Below, piece after piece: positions 1 to 8,110 of a stretch of 64,000 nt of DNA. A program made the translations under genes and the position numbers. The notes below the pieces were generated by a model, which was not told the DNA's origin, searched no databases, and saw only the letters and a program-made list of their open reading frames with translations. The DNA comes from Klebsiella electrica (GTDB lineage: Bacteria; Pseudomonadota; Gammaproteobacteria; Enterobacterales; Enterobacteriaceae). The stretch lies in NCBI RefSeq assembly GCF_006711645.1, contig NZ_CP041247.1, positions 868,001 through 932,000 of the forward strand. Reading direction: 5' to 3'. Every line of letters starts with the position of its first letter. The stretch's first letter is position 1.

Positions 1-102
1 GGCGTGACGTTCTGGCTGATTCCGGAAACCAAAAACGTTACGCTCGAACACATCGAGCGCCGACTGATGTCCGGTGAAAAGCTGCGCAACATCGGTAATT
101 AA
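1..102 (+). CDS. araE: Arabinose:H+ symporter, C-terminal end only
   Basis: Only the last 33 codons lie in the window. They read in frame from base 1 to a TAA and contain [14 protein letters not shown], the cytoplasmic tail signature of sugar-porter MFS proteins; the tail closely resembles the end of E. coli AraE. AraE imports L-arabinose with protons across the inner membrane. Its neighbours (ygeA, lysR, lysA further on) are the E. coli araE neighbours, with sucrose and pectin genes inserted between. Its stop codon directly abuts the stop codon of the convergent cscR-like gene, with no spacer. Confidence 0.85.
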
Positions 103-1098
103 TTACAGGGATGCTCTTGGTAGCCACGGACTGGCTACGCGTATCGTTTCCCGATGGCTATCGCCGTTAATAATATGCAGGGCGCTCAGGCGCCCGATAT
201 CATAGTGCGGCAGCTGCACCGTCGACAGCGGCGGTAAAAACAGATCGCCAATGCCGACCATATTATCGTAGCCCACCACCGCAACATCCTGCGGGATCCG
301 CAATCCCTGCGCCAGCAGCGTCTGATAGACCATAAAGGCGATACGATCGTTACCGCAGATAACCGCATCGAATCGCGGCTTTCCCTCGCGGAGATGGCTC
401 TGCACCACGGCGGGGATATCATGGTAGTGCTGATCGCCGAAGGCCATATAGCTGTGCACCAACGTATCCGGGTCGATACCGGCTTCGCGGCAGGCGCGCT
501 CCAGCCCCTGGCGACGGCGCACGGTGGCGAGATGGTTAGCCGGAAGGTGTAAACAGAGCGGATTACGATAGCCTGCGGCGAGCAGGGCTTTTACCGCAAC
601 GTACTGACCCTGTTCATCATCAGGAATATAGCTGGCGATCGGGTCGTTAAGACTTTCGCAGTTGGCGAGGACGCAGGGGAGCGTCAGCAGCTTGGCCGGA
701 ACGGGCACCTGGCGCAGCCCCATGGTGGTGTAGATGATACCGTCAGGGCGGTGGGAGAGCAGCAGGTCGACGATGTTTTCCGGGCTGTCATCGGAAAACA
801 TGTTCACCACGAAGCTGTTCCAGCCGTGCGCGCGGGCGGTCTCTTCGATAGACAGCGCGATCTCAACCGAAAACGGCGTGGTGACGGTATCCAGCGCCAG
901 GACGCCAATGGTATTCGGCGTGGCGCGCGCGCCGCGAATTTTCTTGGCTGACAGGTCGGGGACGTAGTTGGTCTGCTCGATAGCAGACTGAACGCGAGCC
1001 AGCGTTTCGGGTTTCAGACGTTCCGGGTTGTTCAGCGCCCGTGAAACCGTCATCAGAGATACGTTTGCCAGTTTTGCCACATCTTTCAAGGATGCCAT
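103..1098 (-). CDS. cscR: LacI-family repressor of the sucrose locus (CscR-like)
   Basis: A 331-residue LacI/GalR-family repressor. The N-terminal helix-turn-helix reads VAKLANVSLMTVSRALN, followed by a periplasmic-binding-protein-like effector domain. It closely resembles CscR of E. coli (shared stretches include HRPDGIIYTTMGLR, ICGNDR and LFLPPL). The start was placed at the ATG giving MASLKDV because CscR/LacI proteins begin there; an upstream ATG would add 14 unconserved residues. It is divergent from the permease-hydrolase-porin operon, and two GTTAACGTTAAC-type palindromes lie in the shared promoter region. Expected role: repress the operon in the absence of sucrose or fructose. RafR is a less likely identity. 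Confidence 0.9.
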   Translation of the reverse strand: MASLKDVAKLANVSLMTVSRALNNPERLKPETLARVQSAIEQTNYVPDLSAKKIRGARATPNTIGVLALDTVTTPFSVEIALSIEETARAHGWNSFVVNMFSDDSPENIVDLLLSHRPDGIIYTTMGLRQVPVPAKLLTLPCVLANCESLNDPIASYIPDDEQGQYVAVKALLAAGYRNPLCLHLPANHLATVRRRQGLERACREAGIDPDTLVHSYMAFGDQHYHDIPAVVQSHLREGKPRFDAVICGNDRIAFMVYQTLLAQGLRIPQDVAVVGYDNMVGIGDLFLPPLSTVQLPHYDIGRLSALHIINGDSHRETIRVASPWLPRASL

Positions 1099-1236
1099 AT
1101 TTCCCACTCCACCGTTGCCGCCGTGCAACAGGCTATACAACTAAGTCGCTGATGTAAAAGGATCATACGATATTCTATCGCACGTCGTGTTCTGTCAGTG
1201 GAGCGGATTCTTTGATCGCGATCGCACCTCTGCTAT

Positions 1237-1248
1237 GTTAACGTTAAC
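1237..1248. promoter_or_regulatory. CscR operator 1 (distal)
   Basis: A perfect 12-bp palindrome, GTTAACGTTAAC, in the divergent region between cscR and cscB, with the central CG typical of LacI-family operators. A near copy lies exactly 64 bp downstream. It is assigned to CscR from position only. Confidence 0.65.
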
Positions 1249-1249
1249 T

Positions 1250-1269
1250 TTTGTGATTAACATCATGTA
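1250..1269 (+). promoter_or_regulatory. Candidate CRP site between the two csc operators
   Basis: TGTGA-TTAACA-TCATG matches the CRP consensus TGTGA-N6-TCACA in 8 of 10 core positions. If the -10 element is TATGTT at 1291-1296, the site centre falls near -43, compatible with CRP activation of cscB. That promoter is an inference with no good -35, as expected for a CRP-dependent promoter. Confidence 0.45.
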
Positions 1270-1300
1270 TCTCAGTAAAACGGCATGATTTATGTTTTTT

Positions 1301-1312
1301 GTTAACGTTACC
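1301..1312. promoter_or_regulatory. CscR operator 2 (proximal)
   Basis: GTTAACGTTACC, which differs from the perfect upstream palindrome in one base. It lies over the presumed transcription start of cscB, so repressor bound here would block initiation. The 64-bp spacing to operator 1, about six helical turns, would allow looping. Confidence 0.6.
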
Positions 1313-1343
1313 ATTGCATGCATTACCCCTACACGAGAATGTC

Positions 1344-2585
1344 ATGATGAAAGCCCATCACTCTCACAGCTATCCGTTACTCAGCGCGTTACTGTTTTTC
1401 TTTTTTGTCACCTGGTCCTCTTCCGGCTCATTGCTCTCTATCTGGTTGCACCAGGAAGTGGGGCTTAAGCCGGGGGATACTGGGATCATCTATGCCGTGC
1501 TTTCCGTATCAGCGCTGTTTGCCCAGGTGTGTTACGGCTTTATTCAGGACAAGCTCGGGCTGCGTAAAAATCTGCTCTGGTATATCACCGTGCTGCTGAT
1601 CCTCTCCGGACCGGCGTATCTGCTGTTTGGTTATCTGCTGAAAATAAACGTGCTGCTCGGCAGTATCTTTGGCGGGATCTATATCGGCTTAACCTTTAAC
1701 GGTGGTATCGGAGTCCTCGAATCCTACACCGAACGCGTGGCGCGCCAGAGCCAGTTTGAGTTTGGTCGGGCGCGTATGTGGGGCTCGCTGGGCTGGGCGG
1801 TGGCGACCTTTTTTGCCGGGCTGCTGTTTAACATCAACCCGAAACTCAACTTTGCGGTCGCCAGCGGTTCCGGCCTGGTGTTCTTTATTCTGCTGGCGCG
1901 ACTGCGGGTCTCTTCCGCGCCGCACGCCATGCAGGAAGCGGTATCCGGCGGTAAAGTGACGCTGGAAGACGCCCTGCGTCTGCTGACCCTGCCGCGTTTC
2001 TGGGCGCTGGTTTTCTTCGTGATTGGCACCTGTATCTACGGCGTTTACGACCAGCAGTTCCCGGTCTACTTCTCTTCCCAGTTTGCGACCTTGCAGGAAG
2101 GCAATGCGATGTACGGCTACCTGAACTCCTTCCAGGTGTTCCTTGAAGCCGCCGGGATGTTCTGCGCGCCGTGGCTGGTTAACCGCATCGGCGCGAAAAA
2201 CGGTCTGATCTTCGCCGGGATGGTGATGGCGATGCGCATGGTGGCCTCCGGGCTGGTGGAAGGGCCGCTGCTGATTTCCATCACCAAGCTGCTGCATGCG
2301 GTGGAACTGCCGGTACTGCTGGTCGCCATCTTTAAATACAACAGCTTAAACTTTGATAAACGCCTCTCTTCCACGCTGTATCTGGTGGGCTTCGCCTGCA
2401 CCAGCTCGGTGATTGCCACGGTGCTGTCGCCGCTGGCGGGCTACAGCTATGAGAAATACGGCTTCGCCCAGTCCTATCTGATTATGGGACTGCTGGTGTT
2501 CTGCACCACCTTTATCTCCATTTTCTTGTTGCGATCCAGTCGTTCATCTTCCGATCCGATGATGTCGCAACCCTCCGCTATCTGA
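1344..2585 (+). CDS. cscB: Sucrose:H+ symporter of the oligosaccharide MFS family (CscB-like)
   Basis: A 413-residue integral inner-membrane transporter of the LacY/RafB/CscB family. Visible family motifs are SDTGI-like PGDTGIIYA, the loop QDKLGLRKNLLW, FEFGRARMWGSLGWA, and the YDQQF and RIGAKN segments. It most resembles E. coli CscB, including VFLEA in helix VII and the ending PSAI. The start is the first ATG of an ATGATG pair behind a purine-rich ACGAGAA. The gene runs straight into the hydrolase gene, so the two are co-transcribed. Substrate could also be raffinose or short fructo-oligosaccharides, because family members are promiscuous; the CscR neighbour favours sucrose. Confidence 0.85.
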   Translation: MMKAHHSHSYPLLSALLFFFFVTWSSSGSLLSIWLHQEVGLKPGDTGIIYAVLSVSALFAQVCYGFIQDKLGLRKNLLWYITVLLILSGPAYLLFGYLLKINVLLGSIFGGIYIGLTFNGGIGVLESYTERVARQSQFEFGRARMWGSLGWAVATFFAGLLFNINPKLNFAVASGSGLVFFILLARLRVSSAPHAMQEAVSGGKVTLEDALRLLTLPRFWALVFFVIGTCIYGVYDQQFPVYFSSQFATLQEGNAMYGYLNSFQVFLEAAGMFCAPWLVNRIGAKNGLIFAGMVMAMRMVASGLVEGPLLISITKLLHAVELPVLLVAIFKYNSLNFDKRLSSTLYLVGFACTSSVIATVLSPLAGYSYEKYGFAQSYLIMGLLVFCTTFISIFLLRSSRSSSDPMMSQPSAI

Positions 2586-2603
2586 ATGAAAAGAGTGAAG
2601 AAT

Positions 2604-4037
2604 ATGATGTACACCGTTGCTAACGCTGAACAGGAACTGCAGGCGAAACGCGAGACGTTAAACCTGCGCTGGTATCCACGCTACCATCTCGCCGCCCGCG
2701 CGGGCTGGATCAACGATCCCAATGGTCTGGTCTGGTTTGACGGCTGGTATCATGCCTTTTATCAGCATCATCCTTACTCCACGCAGTGGGGGCCGATGCA
2801 CTGGGGTCATGCGCGCAGCAAGGATTTAGTCCATTGGGAACACCTGCCGGTGGCGCTGGCGCCGGAAGGGCCGGAGGATAAAGATGGCTGCTTCTCCGGC
2901 TCGGCCGTGGTGGATGGCGATACGCTGGCGCTGATCTATACCGGACATAAATTCCACGGCGATCCCAGCGACGAAGCCAACCTTTATCAGGTGCAGTGTC
3001 TGGCGACCAGCCGCGACGGCATTCATTTTGACCGTCAGGGTATGGTGCTGGATACCCCGCCGGGCCTGCACCATTTCCGCGACCCGAAAGTGTGGCGCGA
3101 AGGGGATAGCTGGTACATGATCGTCGGCGCACGCGTTGGCGATACCGGTCAGGTACGGCTGTATCGTTCCGCCGATCTGCGCCAGTGGCATGACGAAGGG
3201 ATCCTTGATGAAGCCGAAGATAAGATGGGCTTTATGTGGGAATGCCCCGACTTCTTCCCCCTCGGCGGCAAGCGCGTGCTGATGTTCTCTCCGCAGGGGC
3301 TGGCAGCACAGGGCTATCACAACCGTAACCTGTTCCAGAGCGGCTATCTGCTCGGCGACTGGCAGCCCGGGCAGCCGTTTGTCCGGGAAGGTGAATTTGT
3401 TGAGATGGACCATGGCCATGATTTTTATGCCCCGCAGAGCTTCCTCGCCCCCGACGGTCGCCGCATCGTTATCGGCTGGCTGGACATGTGGGAATCACCG
3501 CTGCCGGAACAGCAGGATGGCTGGGCAGGCATGCTCTCTCTGCCGCGTGAACTGACGTTGAGCGCCGATAACCGTCTGCAGATGCGTCCGGCGAAAGAGG
3601 TGGAGTGCCTGCGCAGGGCCTGGTTCCCGTGGCCGGTCAGCACGCTGAAAAACCAACGGTCGCTGATGGCGGAAAACGGTGAGGCGATGGAGGTGATCCT
3701 GCACTGGGACTGCGCGGGCAGTACGGCAGAACAGTATGGGCTGAGCTTCGGCGAGGGGCTGCGGGTCTACGTTGATGCGCAGATGCAGCGCCTGGTGCTG
3801 GAGCGATACTATCCGCAGCACGGTCTGTGCGGCGTACGGAGTGTCCCGCTCTCGATGACATCGCCGTTAAAACTGCGTCTGTTCTTTGATAGCTCTTCAG
3901 TCGAAGTATTTGTTAATGATGGCGAGGCCTGCCTGAGTAGCCGTATTTATCCGCAGGCGGCGCATCGGGAATTATCCTTATTTTCCTGGAGCGGTACCGC
4001 TTTATTATCGGAAGCGGGTTCCTGGCAATTAGAATAA
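2604..4037 (+). CDS. cscA: Intracellular sucrose-6-phosphate/sucrose hydrolase, GH32 (CscA-like)
   Basis: A 477-residue glycoside hydrolase family 32 enzyme that splits sucrose into glucose and fructose in the cytoplasm (no signal peptide). The three catalytic signatures are present: WINDPNG (nucleophile Asp near residue 38), FRDP (near 160) and WECP (acid/base Glu near 213), then the C-terminal beta-sandwich. It aligns over its length with E. coli CscA. The start was placed at an ATGATG preceded by AAGAGTGAAG; an ATG 18 bases upstream, directly after the cscB stop, is the alternative. No fructokinase (cscK) is in this locus, so released fructose must be phosphorylated by an enzyme encoded elsewhere. 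Confidence 0.88.
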   Translation: MMYTVANAEQELQAKRETLNLRWYPRYHLAARAGWINDPNGLVWFDGWYHAFYQHHPYSTQWGPMHWGHARSKDLVHWEHLPVALAPEGPEDKDGCFSGSAVVDGDTLALIYTGHKFHGDPSDEANLYQVQCLATSRDGIHFDRQGMVLDTPPGLHHFRDPKVWREGDSWYMIVGARVGDTGQVRLYRSADLRQWHDEGILDEAEDKMGFMWECPDFFPLGGKRVLMFSPQGLAAQGYHNRNLFQSGYLLGDWQPGQPFVREGEFVEMDHGHDFYAPQSFLAPDGRRIVIGWLDMWESPLPEQQDGWAGMLSLPRELTLSADNRLQMRPAKEVECLRRAWFPWPVSTLKNQRSLMAENGEAMEVILHWDCAGSTAEQYGLSFGEGLRVYVDAQMQRLVLERYYPQHGLCGVRSVPLSMTSPLKLRLFFDSSSVEVFVNDGEACLSSRIYPQAAHRELSLFSWSGTALLSEAGSWQLE

Positions 4038-4054
4038 ATTAAAAGAATGTTGTT

Positions 4055-4086
4055 AATAACCCGTTCGTGGCGACGGGCGGGTTATT
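4055..4086 (+). terminator. Hairpin between hydrolase and porin genes
   Basis: Inverted repeat AATAACCCG ... CGGGTTATT with a 14-base loop in the cscA-porin gap. No T-run follows, so it is more likely an mRNA-stabilising or attenuating hairpin than a full terminator. Confidence 0.4.
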
Positions 4087-4155
4087 ATTGTCGCTGTCGC
4101 CGGTTTTACCATAAATAAAAGTACCTTCCTTGAAATAATAATAAAGGGTTTGCCG

Positions 4156-5502
4156 ATGAAAAATATCTGGGTCGGATGTTTACTGACGTCTATATTGATT
4201 CCCGCGGTGAGTGCGCAGGAGTCCGTTTCGCTTGAAGAGCGGCTGGCGCAGATGGAGCAGCGCCTGAAAGCGACAGAGCAACGGGCGAGCAGCGCGGAGG
4301 CGGAGATTCGTGCGCTGAAGCAACAGCCGCCGGCCGCGGCGGTGACGGCCGCCGCCGGGGCGAAGAAGCCGACATTGCAGCTTAATGATTATGGCGAGTT
4401 AAAATTCTATGGTGACGTTGAGTTTAATATGGATGGCGCCAGTCGGACCGGCAGCCTGACGTCGGTAAAAACCTCGGCCAATAAAGACTGGGCGCCGGGA
4501 AATAAAGAACGCTGGGATATTAATGGCCGAATTTTGCTGGGTTTTGATGGCCTGCGTAAAGGGGGAGACGGAAAATATGCCGGATTCAGCGTGCAGCCGC
4601 TGGCGGATCTGCGCGGAAAAATGAATCTTGATGATGCGGTATTTTTCTTCGGTCGTGAAAATGACTGGAAAATAAAGGTCGGGCGCTTTGAAGCCTATGA
4701 TATGTTCCCGCTGAATCAGGATACCTTTATTGAATATTCCGGCAATACGGCCAACGATCTGTACAGCGACGGCTACGGCTATATCTACATGATGAAAGAG
4801 GGGCGCGGGCGTAGTAGCAGCGGCGGCAACTTCCTGCTCAGTAAAAACAGCGATAACTGGTATTTTGAGCTGAATACGCTGGTGGAGGACGGCAGTTCGC
4901 TGTTTGTGGATCAAAACTATCACGGCAACGCGCTGGATAACCGTAAAAACGTGGTGTACGTGCGTCCGGTCGCGGCCTGGCGGTCCGGGGCCTGGTCGGT
5001 GGCGGCGGCCATGGAGAGCAACCTTGTTAATAATGCTTACGGCTATCAGAACCAGAATGGCCGCTGGGTCGATCAGTCCAGCCGCACCGGCTACGGGATG
5101 ACCATGAGCTGGAACACGCTGAAAACCGATGCCGAAAATGGGGCGGTGGTGAATTTGAGCTCCGCCTATCTTGATGCGGCGGATGAGAAAGATTTCAGCG
5201 CCGGTATCAACGCATTATGGCATCGGGTAGAGCTGGGCTATATCTATGCGCATAACAAAATCGATAAGTTCAATATGTCCGGCGTGAGCGCGGAGTGCGA
5301 TGGCGACTGCGCGATTCTGACGCCGGGGCGCTATGACATCCACACCATTCATACCTCATGGCAGTTGCCGAATATCATGGATATGCCGAACTTTAATATT
5401 TATCTCGGCGCGTATGCGTCATGGCTGGATTCATCGGCGGCAAAAAGCGGCAATACCGATGAACGCTACGGTGCGCGGGTAAGATTTAAATATTTCTTCT
5501 GA
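4156..5502 (+). CDS. LamB/ScrY-type carbohydrate porin with coiled-coil N terminus
   Basis: A 448-residue outer-membrane porin precursor. It has a cleavable signal peptide (MKNIWVGCLLTSILIPAVSA, then QES), a charged heptad-rich coiled coil (LEERLAQMEQRLKATEQRA, about mature residues 5-40) as in ScrY, an Ala/Pro linker, then a beta-barrel ending in the expected C-terminal aromatic (RFKYFF). The ATG at 4156 follows AAAGGG. As the third gene of the csc locus it probably lets sucrose or larger beta-fructosides through the outer membrane. E. coli csc loci lack a porin, so this is a scr/raf-like feature. ScrY and RafY are both possible relatives. Confidence 0.8.
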   Translation: MKNIWVGCLLTSILIPAVSAQESVSLEERLAQMEQRLKATEQRASSAEAEIRALKQQPPAAAVTAAAGAKKPTLQLNDYGELKFYGDVEFNMDGASRTGSLTSVKTSANKDWAPGNKERWDINGRILLGFDGLRKGGDGKYAGFSVQPLADLRGKMNLDDAVFFFGRENDWKIKVGRFEAYDMFPLNQDTFIEYSGNTANDLYSDGYGYIYMMKEGRGRSSSGGNFLLSKNSDNWYFELNTLVEDGSSLFVDQNYHGNALDNRKNVVYVRPVAAWRSGAWSVAAAMESNLVNNAYGYQNQNGRWVDQSSRTGYGMTMSWNTLKTDAENGAVVNLSSAYLDAADEKDFSAGINALWHRVELGYIYAHNKIDKFNMSGVSAECDGDCAILTPGRYDIHTIHTSWQLPNIMDMPNFNIYLGAYASWLDSSAAKSGNTDERYGARVRFKYFF

Positions 5503-5667
5503 CAGGTTTCCCGGGTTGCGGCGTAAACACCTTACCCGGGCTACCAGGTACAAGATTGCGGCGCAATGCGCCTTAACCGTGCCAGCGGCCCGCAGACGGC
5601 GGTGAACCGGTAGCCCGGCTAAGCGCCGCGCGAGCCGGGGCCGTAGGGCAGAGAGAATGAGCCACCG
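5503..5667. repeat. REP/BIME-like intergenic repeats
   Basis: The gap between the convergent porin and togB genes holds GC-rich imperfect inverted repeats built on CCCGGGTTGCGGCGTAAA, TTACCCGGGCTACC and TAGCCCGGCTAAGCGC. The same building blocks occur at 20.6-20.95, 43.2 and 54.4 kb. This position at converging 3' ends is typical for REP elements. No gene or clear T-tailed terminator is visible. Confidence 0.7.
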
Positions 5668-6954
5668 TTAGCGCATGGCGCGTTTCAGAATACGATCGGA
5701 CTGGCGCTGGAAGTCGGCGGCCGTCTCTTCTACGCTTTTCTGCCCGTAGTCGATGTACTGCAGCGATGTGCCAAACTGGGCAACGATCTGCGGGTCATCA
5801 AAATAAGGCGATACCGGGAGTTTCGTCGGCAGCGACTGCGCCAGCTTCAGCCCGGATATGGCCGGATTGTCGGTTTTGATCGTGCCGTCTTCGGTCAGGT
5901 AGTGCACCGCCACTTTGCTTAACGGCACGCCGCGCTCAAGGCCCAGCGTATCCACGCCCTCTTTGCTGTTTAACAGGAAGTTAATCACTTTCGCCGCCGC
6001 TTGCGGGTTCTTCGTCGATTTGCCGATGGAGAGCATCTGCGCCGGTTTAAAGAACAGGCCAGCATCGGTGGCGCCCGGCAGCATCGGATAGTCGCCCAGC
6101 GCCAGCTTCGCCGGCGGCTTCAGGTTGTCGGAGTATTTGTTGATGGTGGAGTTCCACATATAGGTCCCCGCCCATTCGCCCTGAATCCACGGCTTCATTT
6201 CGTACATGTTGCTCTTGCCGAACGAGGCATAGTATTTGGTATCCGGCATCACGTGGCTGTCGATGAGCTTTTTATACATCTGGAAAAATTCGACCCACTG
6301 CTCTTTGCTGTAGGAGAATTTCTTCGTTTTCTCGTCGATGGCCGGCTGGTTGTATTTCTGAACCATGTAAGAGTTTAGCAGCGCCAGCGTATCCTGATGC
6401 TCCAGCACCACCGGGTAATACTGCTTACCCAGCTTGCTCTCAAAGGTTTTGCCCGCCGCCATCAGCTCGTCCCAGGTTTTCGGGAAGGTGACGCCGGCCT
6501 TTTTCCAGGTTTCGTCGTTAAAGTAGAACACCCTGGCGGTCACGGAAATCGGGATACCGTTGAGCTTGCCATTGACCGTGGTGGACTGCAGCTCTTTGGC
6601 ATCGAACTGGCTGAGGTCGATGATATCCTTCATTTTGTACAGATCGTAAAAACCCTCGCCATTCTTCGAGAAGATCGGCAGCCAGTTCCAGTTGGTCTGC
6701 ATCACGTCCGGCTCGGTCCCGCCGGCGATTTGGGTGGTCAGGCGCGAAAGATGGCCGTCCCAGCCGGTATATTCGGCTTTAACGTTGATGTCCGGATTCT
6801 GTTGATGAAACTCCTCCAGCGCTTTCAGGGTGACCTGATGGCGGCCGTTGCCGCCCCACCATGACATACGCAGATCGACATCTTTTGCCAGAGACGGTAA
6901 CGCGGTAAGGCCCAGAGTGGCGGAGATTGCGGCGCTTAAAAGCACTTTTTTCAT
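5668..6954 (-). CDS. togB: Periplasmic oligogalacturonide-binding protein
   Basis: A 428-residue family-1 extracellular solute-binding protein. The signal peptide is MKKVLLSAAISATLGLTALP...LAK. The mature protein matches recalled TogB sequences of Dickeya and Yersinia very closely (for example VDLRMSWWGGNGRHQVTLKA, NWNWLPIFSKNG, FGKSNMYEMKPW and the end RILKRAMR). TogB captures oligogalacturonides from pectin breakdown for the TogMN-A importer. The start at MKKVLL gives a proper signal peptide and sits 1 bp after the togA stop; upstream in-frame ATGs fall inside togA. It is the last gene of the reverse-strand togMNAB operon. Confidence 0.92.
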   Translation of the reverse strand: MKKVLLSAAISATLGLTALPSLAKDVDLRMSWWGGNGRHQVTLKALEEFHQQNPDINVKAEYTGWDGHLSRLTTQIAGGTEPDVMQTNWNWLPIFSKNGEGFYDLYKMKDIIDLSQFDAKELQSTTVNGKLNGIPISVTARVFYFNDETWKKAGVTFPKTWDELMAAGKTFESKLGKQYYPVVLEHQDTLALLNSYMVQKYNQPAIDEKTKKFSYSKEQWVEFFQMYKKLIDSHVMPDTKYYASFGKSNMYEMKPWIQGEWAGTYMWNSTINKYSDNLKPPAKLALGDYPMLPGATDAGLFFKPAQMLSIGKSTKNPQAAAKVINFLLNSKEGVDTLGLERGVPLSKVAVHYLTEDGTIKTDNPAISGLKLAQSLPTKLPVSPYFDDPQIVAQFGTSLQYIDYGQKSVEETAADFQRQSDRILKRAMR

Positions 6955-6955
6955 T

Positions 6956-8098
6956 TTAATACTCCAGTGATGACAGAGAGATGTTCTGTTCGGTAGCGGC
7001 ATCAAAGAGATGGCACTTATTCATGTCGAATTTGAACCACACTTTGCGATGCAGCCCTTTTTCAATCATCGGCTTAGCCTGGTCAGAAGGGACGCGGGCG
7101 GTCAGTTCATAGTCGGCGACTTTCAGGTAGACGAAAAACTCGTGGCCCATGTTCTCGACCCGCACCATTTCGCCCGAGCAGCCGCCTTCGGCGAACGGTT
7201 CATCGGCAATGGCGACAAACTCCGGGCGCACGCCGTAGAACAGAGGCTGGTTTGTATGGCTGCCGACTTTATCCTGCAGGGCCGCGCTTAACGGCAGCCG
7301 CTCATCGCCGATAGTCAGGTGCAGGCACCCGGCCTGTTCAACCAGCTTGCAGGGGCGGATGTTCATCTCCGGGGCGCCAATAAAGCCGGCCACGAACATG
7401 TTTTTCGGTTTGTGATACAGGTTGTCCGGGGTATCGACCTGCATGATATGCCCGAGCTTCATGACGCAGATCCGGTCACCCATGGTCATCGCTTCTGTCT
7501 GATCGTGGGTGACGTACACGGTGGTCGCCGGCTTGCCGGATTTCTTCAACTGCTTGTGCAGATCGGAAATACGGATCCGCATCGAGGCGCGCAGCTTGGC
7601 ATCAAGGTTAGAGAGCGGTTCATCAAACAGGAACACATCCGGTTTTTTGACAATCGCCCGGCCAACCGCCACGCGCTGGGCCTGGCCGCCGGAAAGCTGG
7701 CGCGGCAGACGGTCGAGCAGCGCTTCCAGCTCGAGGATTTTGGCGGCCTCGTTAACCTGGGCGTCAATCTGATCTTTCGGCAGCTTGCTCAGCTTGAGGC
7801 CAAAGGCCAGATTCTCGCGCACCGTCATATGCGGGTAGAGCGCATAGTTCTGGAACACCATCGCAATACCGCGTGATTTTGGCGCGAGGTTGTTGACTAT
7901 CTTCTCGCCGATACGCACTTCGCCGCCGCTGATGGTTTCCAGCCCCGCCAGCATGCGCAGGGTGGTGGATTTCGCGCAGCCGGATGGCCCGACGATCACC
8001 ATAAACTCGCCGTCCGCGATTTTCAGGTCGATAGCATGTACCGCTTTGAAGCCGTTGGAGTAAACTTTTTCCAGTTTGTTGAAAATAACTTCAGCCAT
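6956..8098 (-). CDS. togA: Oligogalacturonide ABC importer, ATPase subunit
   Basis: A 380-residue MalK/UgpC-type ABC ATPase. In order: Walker A GPSGCAKST (about residues 37-45), Q-loop VFQNYALYPHMTV, signature LSGGQAQRVAVGRA, Walker B VFLFDEPLSNLD, switch His in VTHDQTEAMTMG, then a C-terminal TOBE/OB domain (FYGVRPE). Walker A carries Ala just before the invariant Lys instead of the usual Gly. The protein energises uptake by TogMN. It starts 12 bp after the togN stop. The Tog assignment rests on the neighbours and on close similarity to remembered TogA proteins. Confidence 0.9.
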   Translation of the reverse strand: MAEVIFNKLEKVYSNGFKAVHAIDLKIADGEFMVIVGPSGCAKSTTLRMLAGLETISGGEVRIGEKIVNNLAPKSRGIAMVFQNYALYPHMTVRENLAFGLKLSKLPKDQIDAQVNEAAKILELEALLDRLPRQLSGGQAQRVAVGRAIVKKPDVFLFDEPLSNLDAKLRASMRIRISDLHKQLKKSGKPATTVYVTHDQTEAMTMGDRICVMKLGHIMQVDTPDNLYHKPKNMFVAGFIGAPEMNIRPCKLVEQAGCLHLTIGDERLPLSAALQDKVGSHTNQPLFYGVRPEFVAIADEPFAEGGCSGEMVRVENMGHEFFVYLKVADYELTARVPSDQAKPMIEKGLHRKVWFKFDMNKCHLFDAATEQNISLSSLEY

Positions 8099-8110
8099 GA
8101 TATTTCCCTC

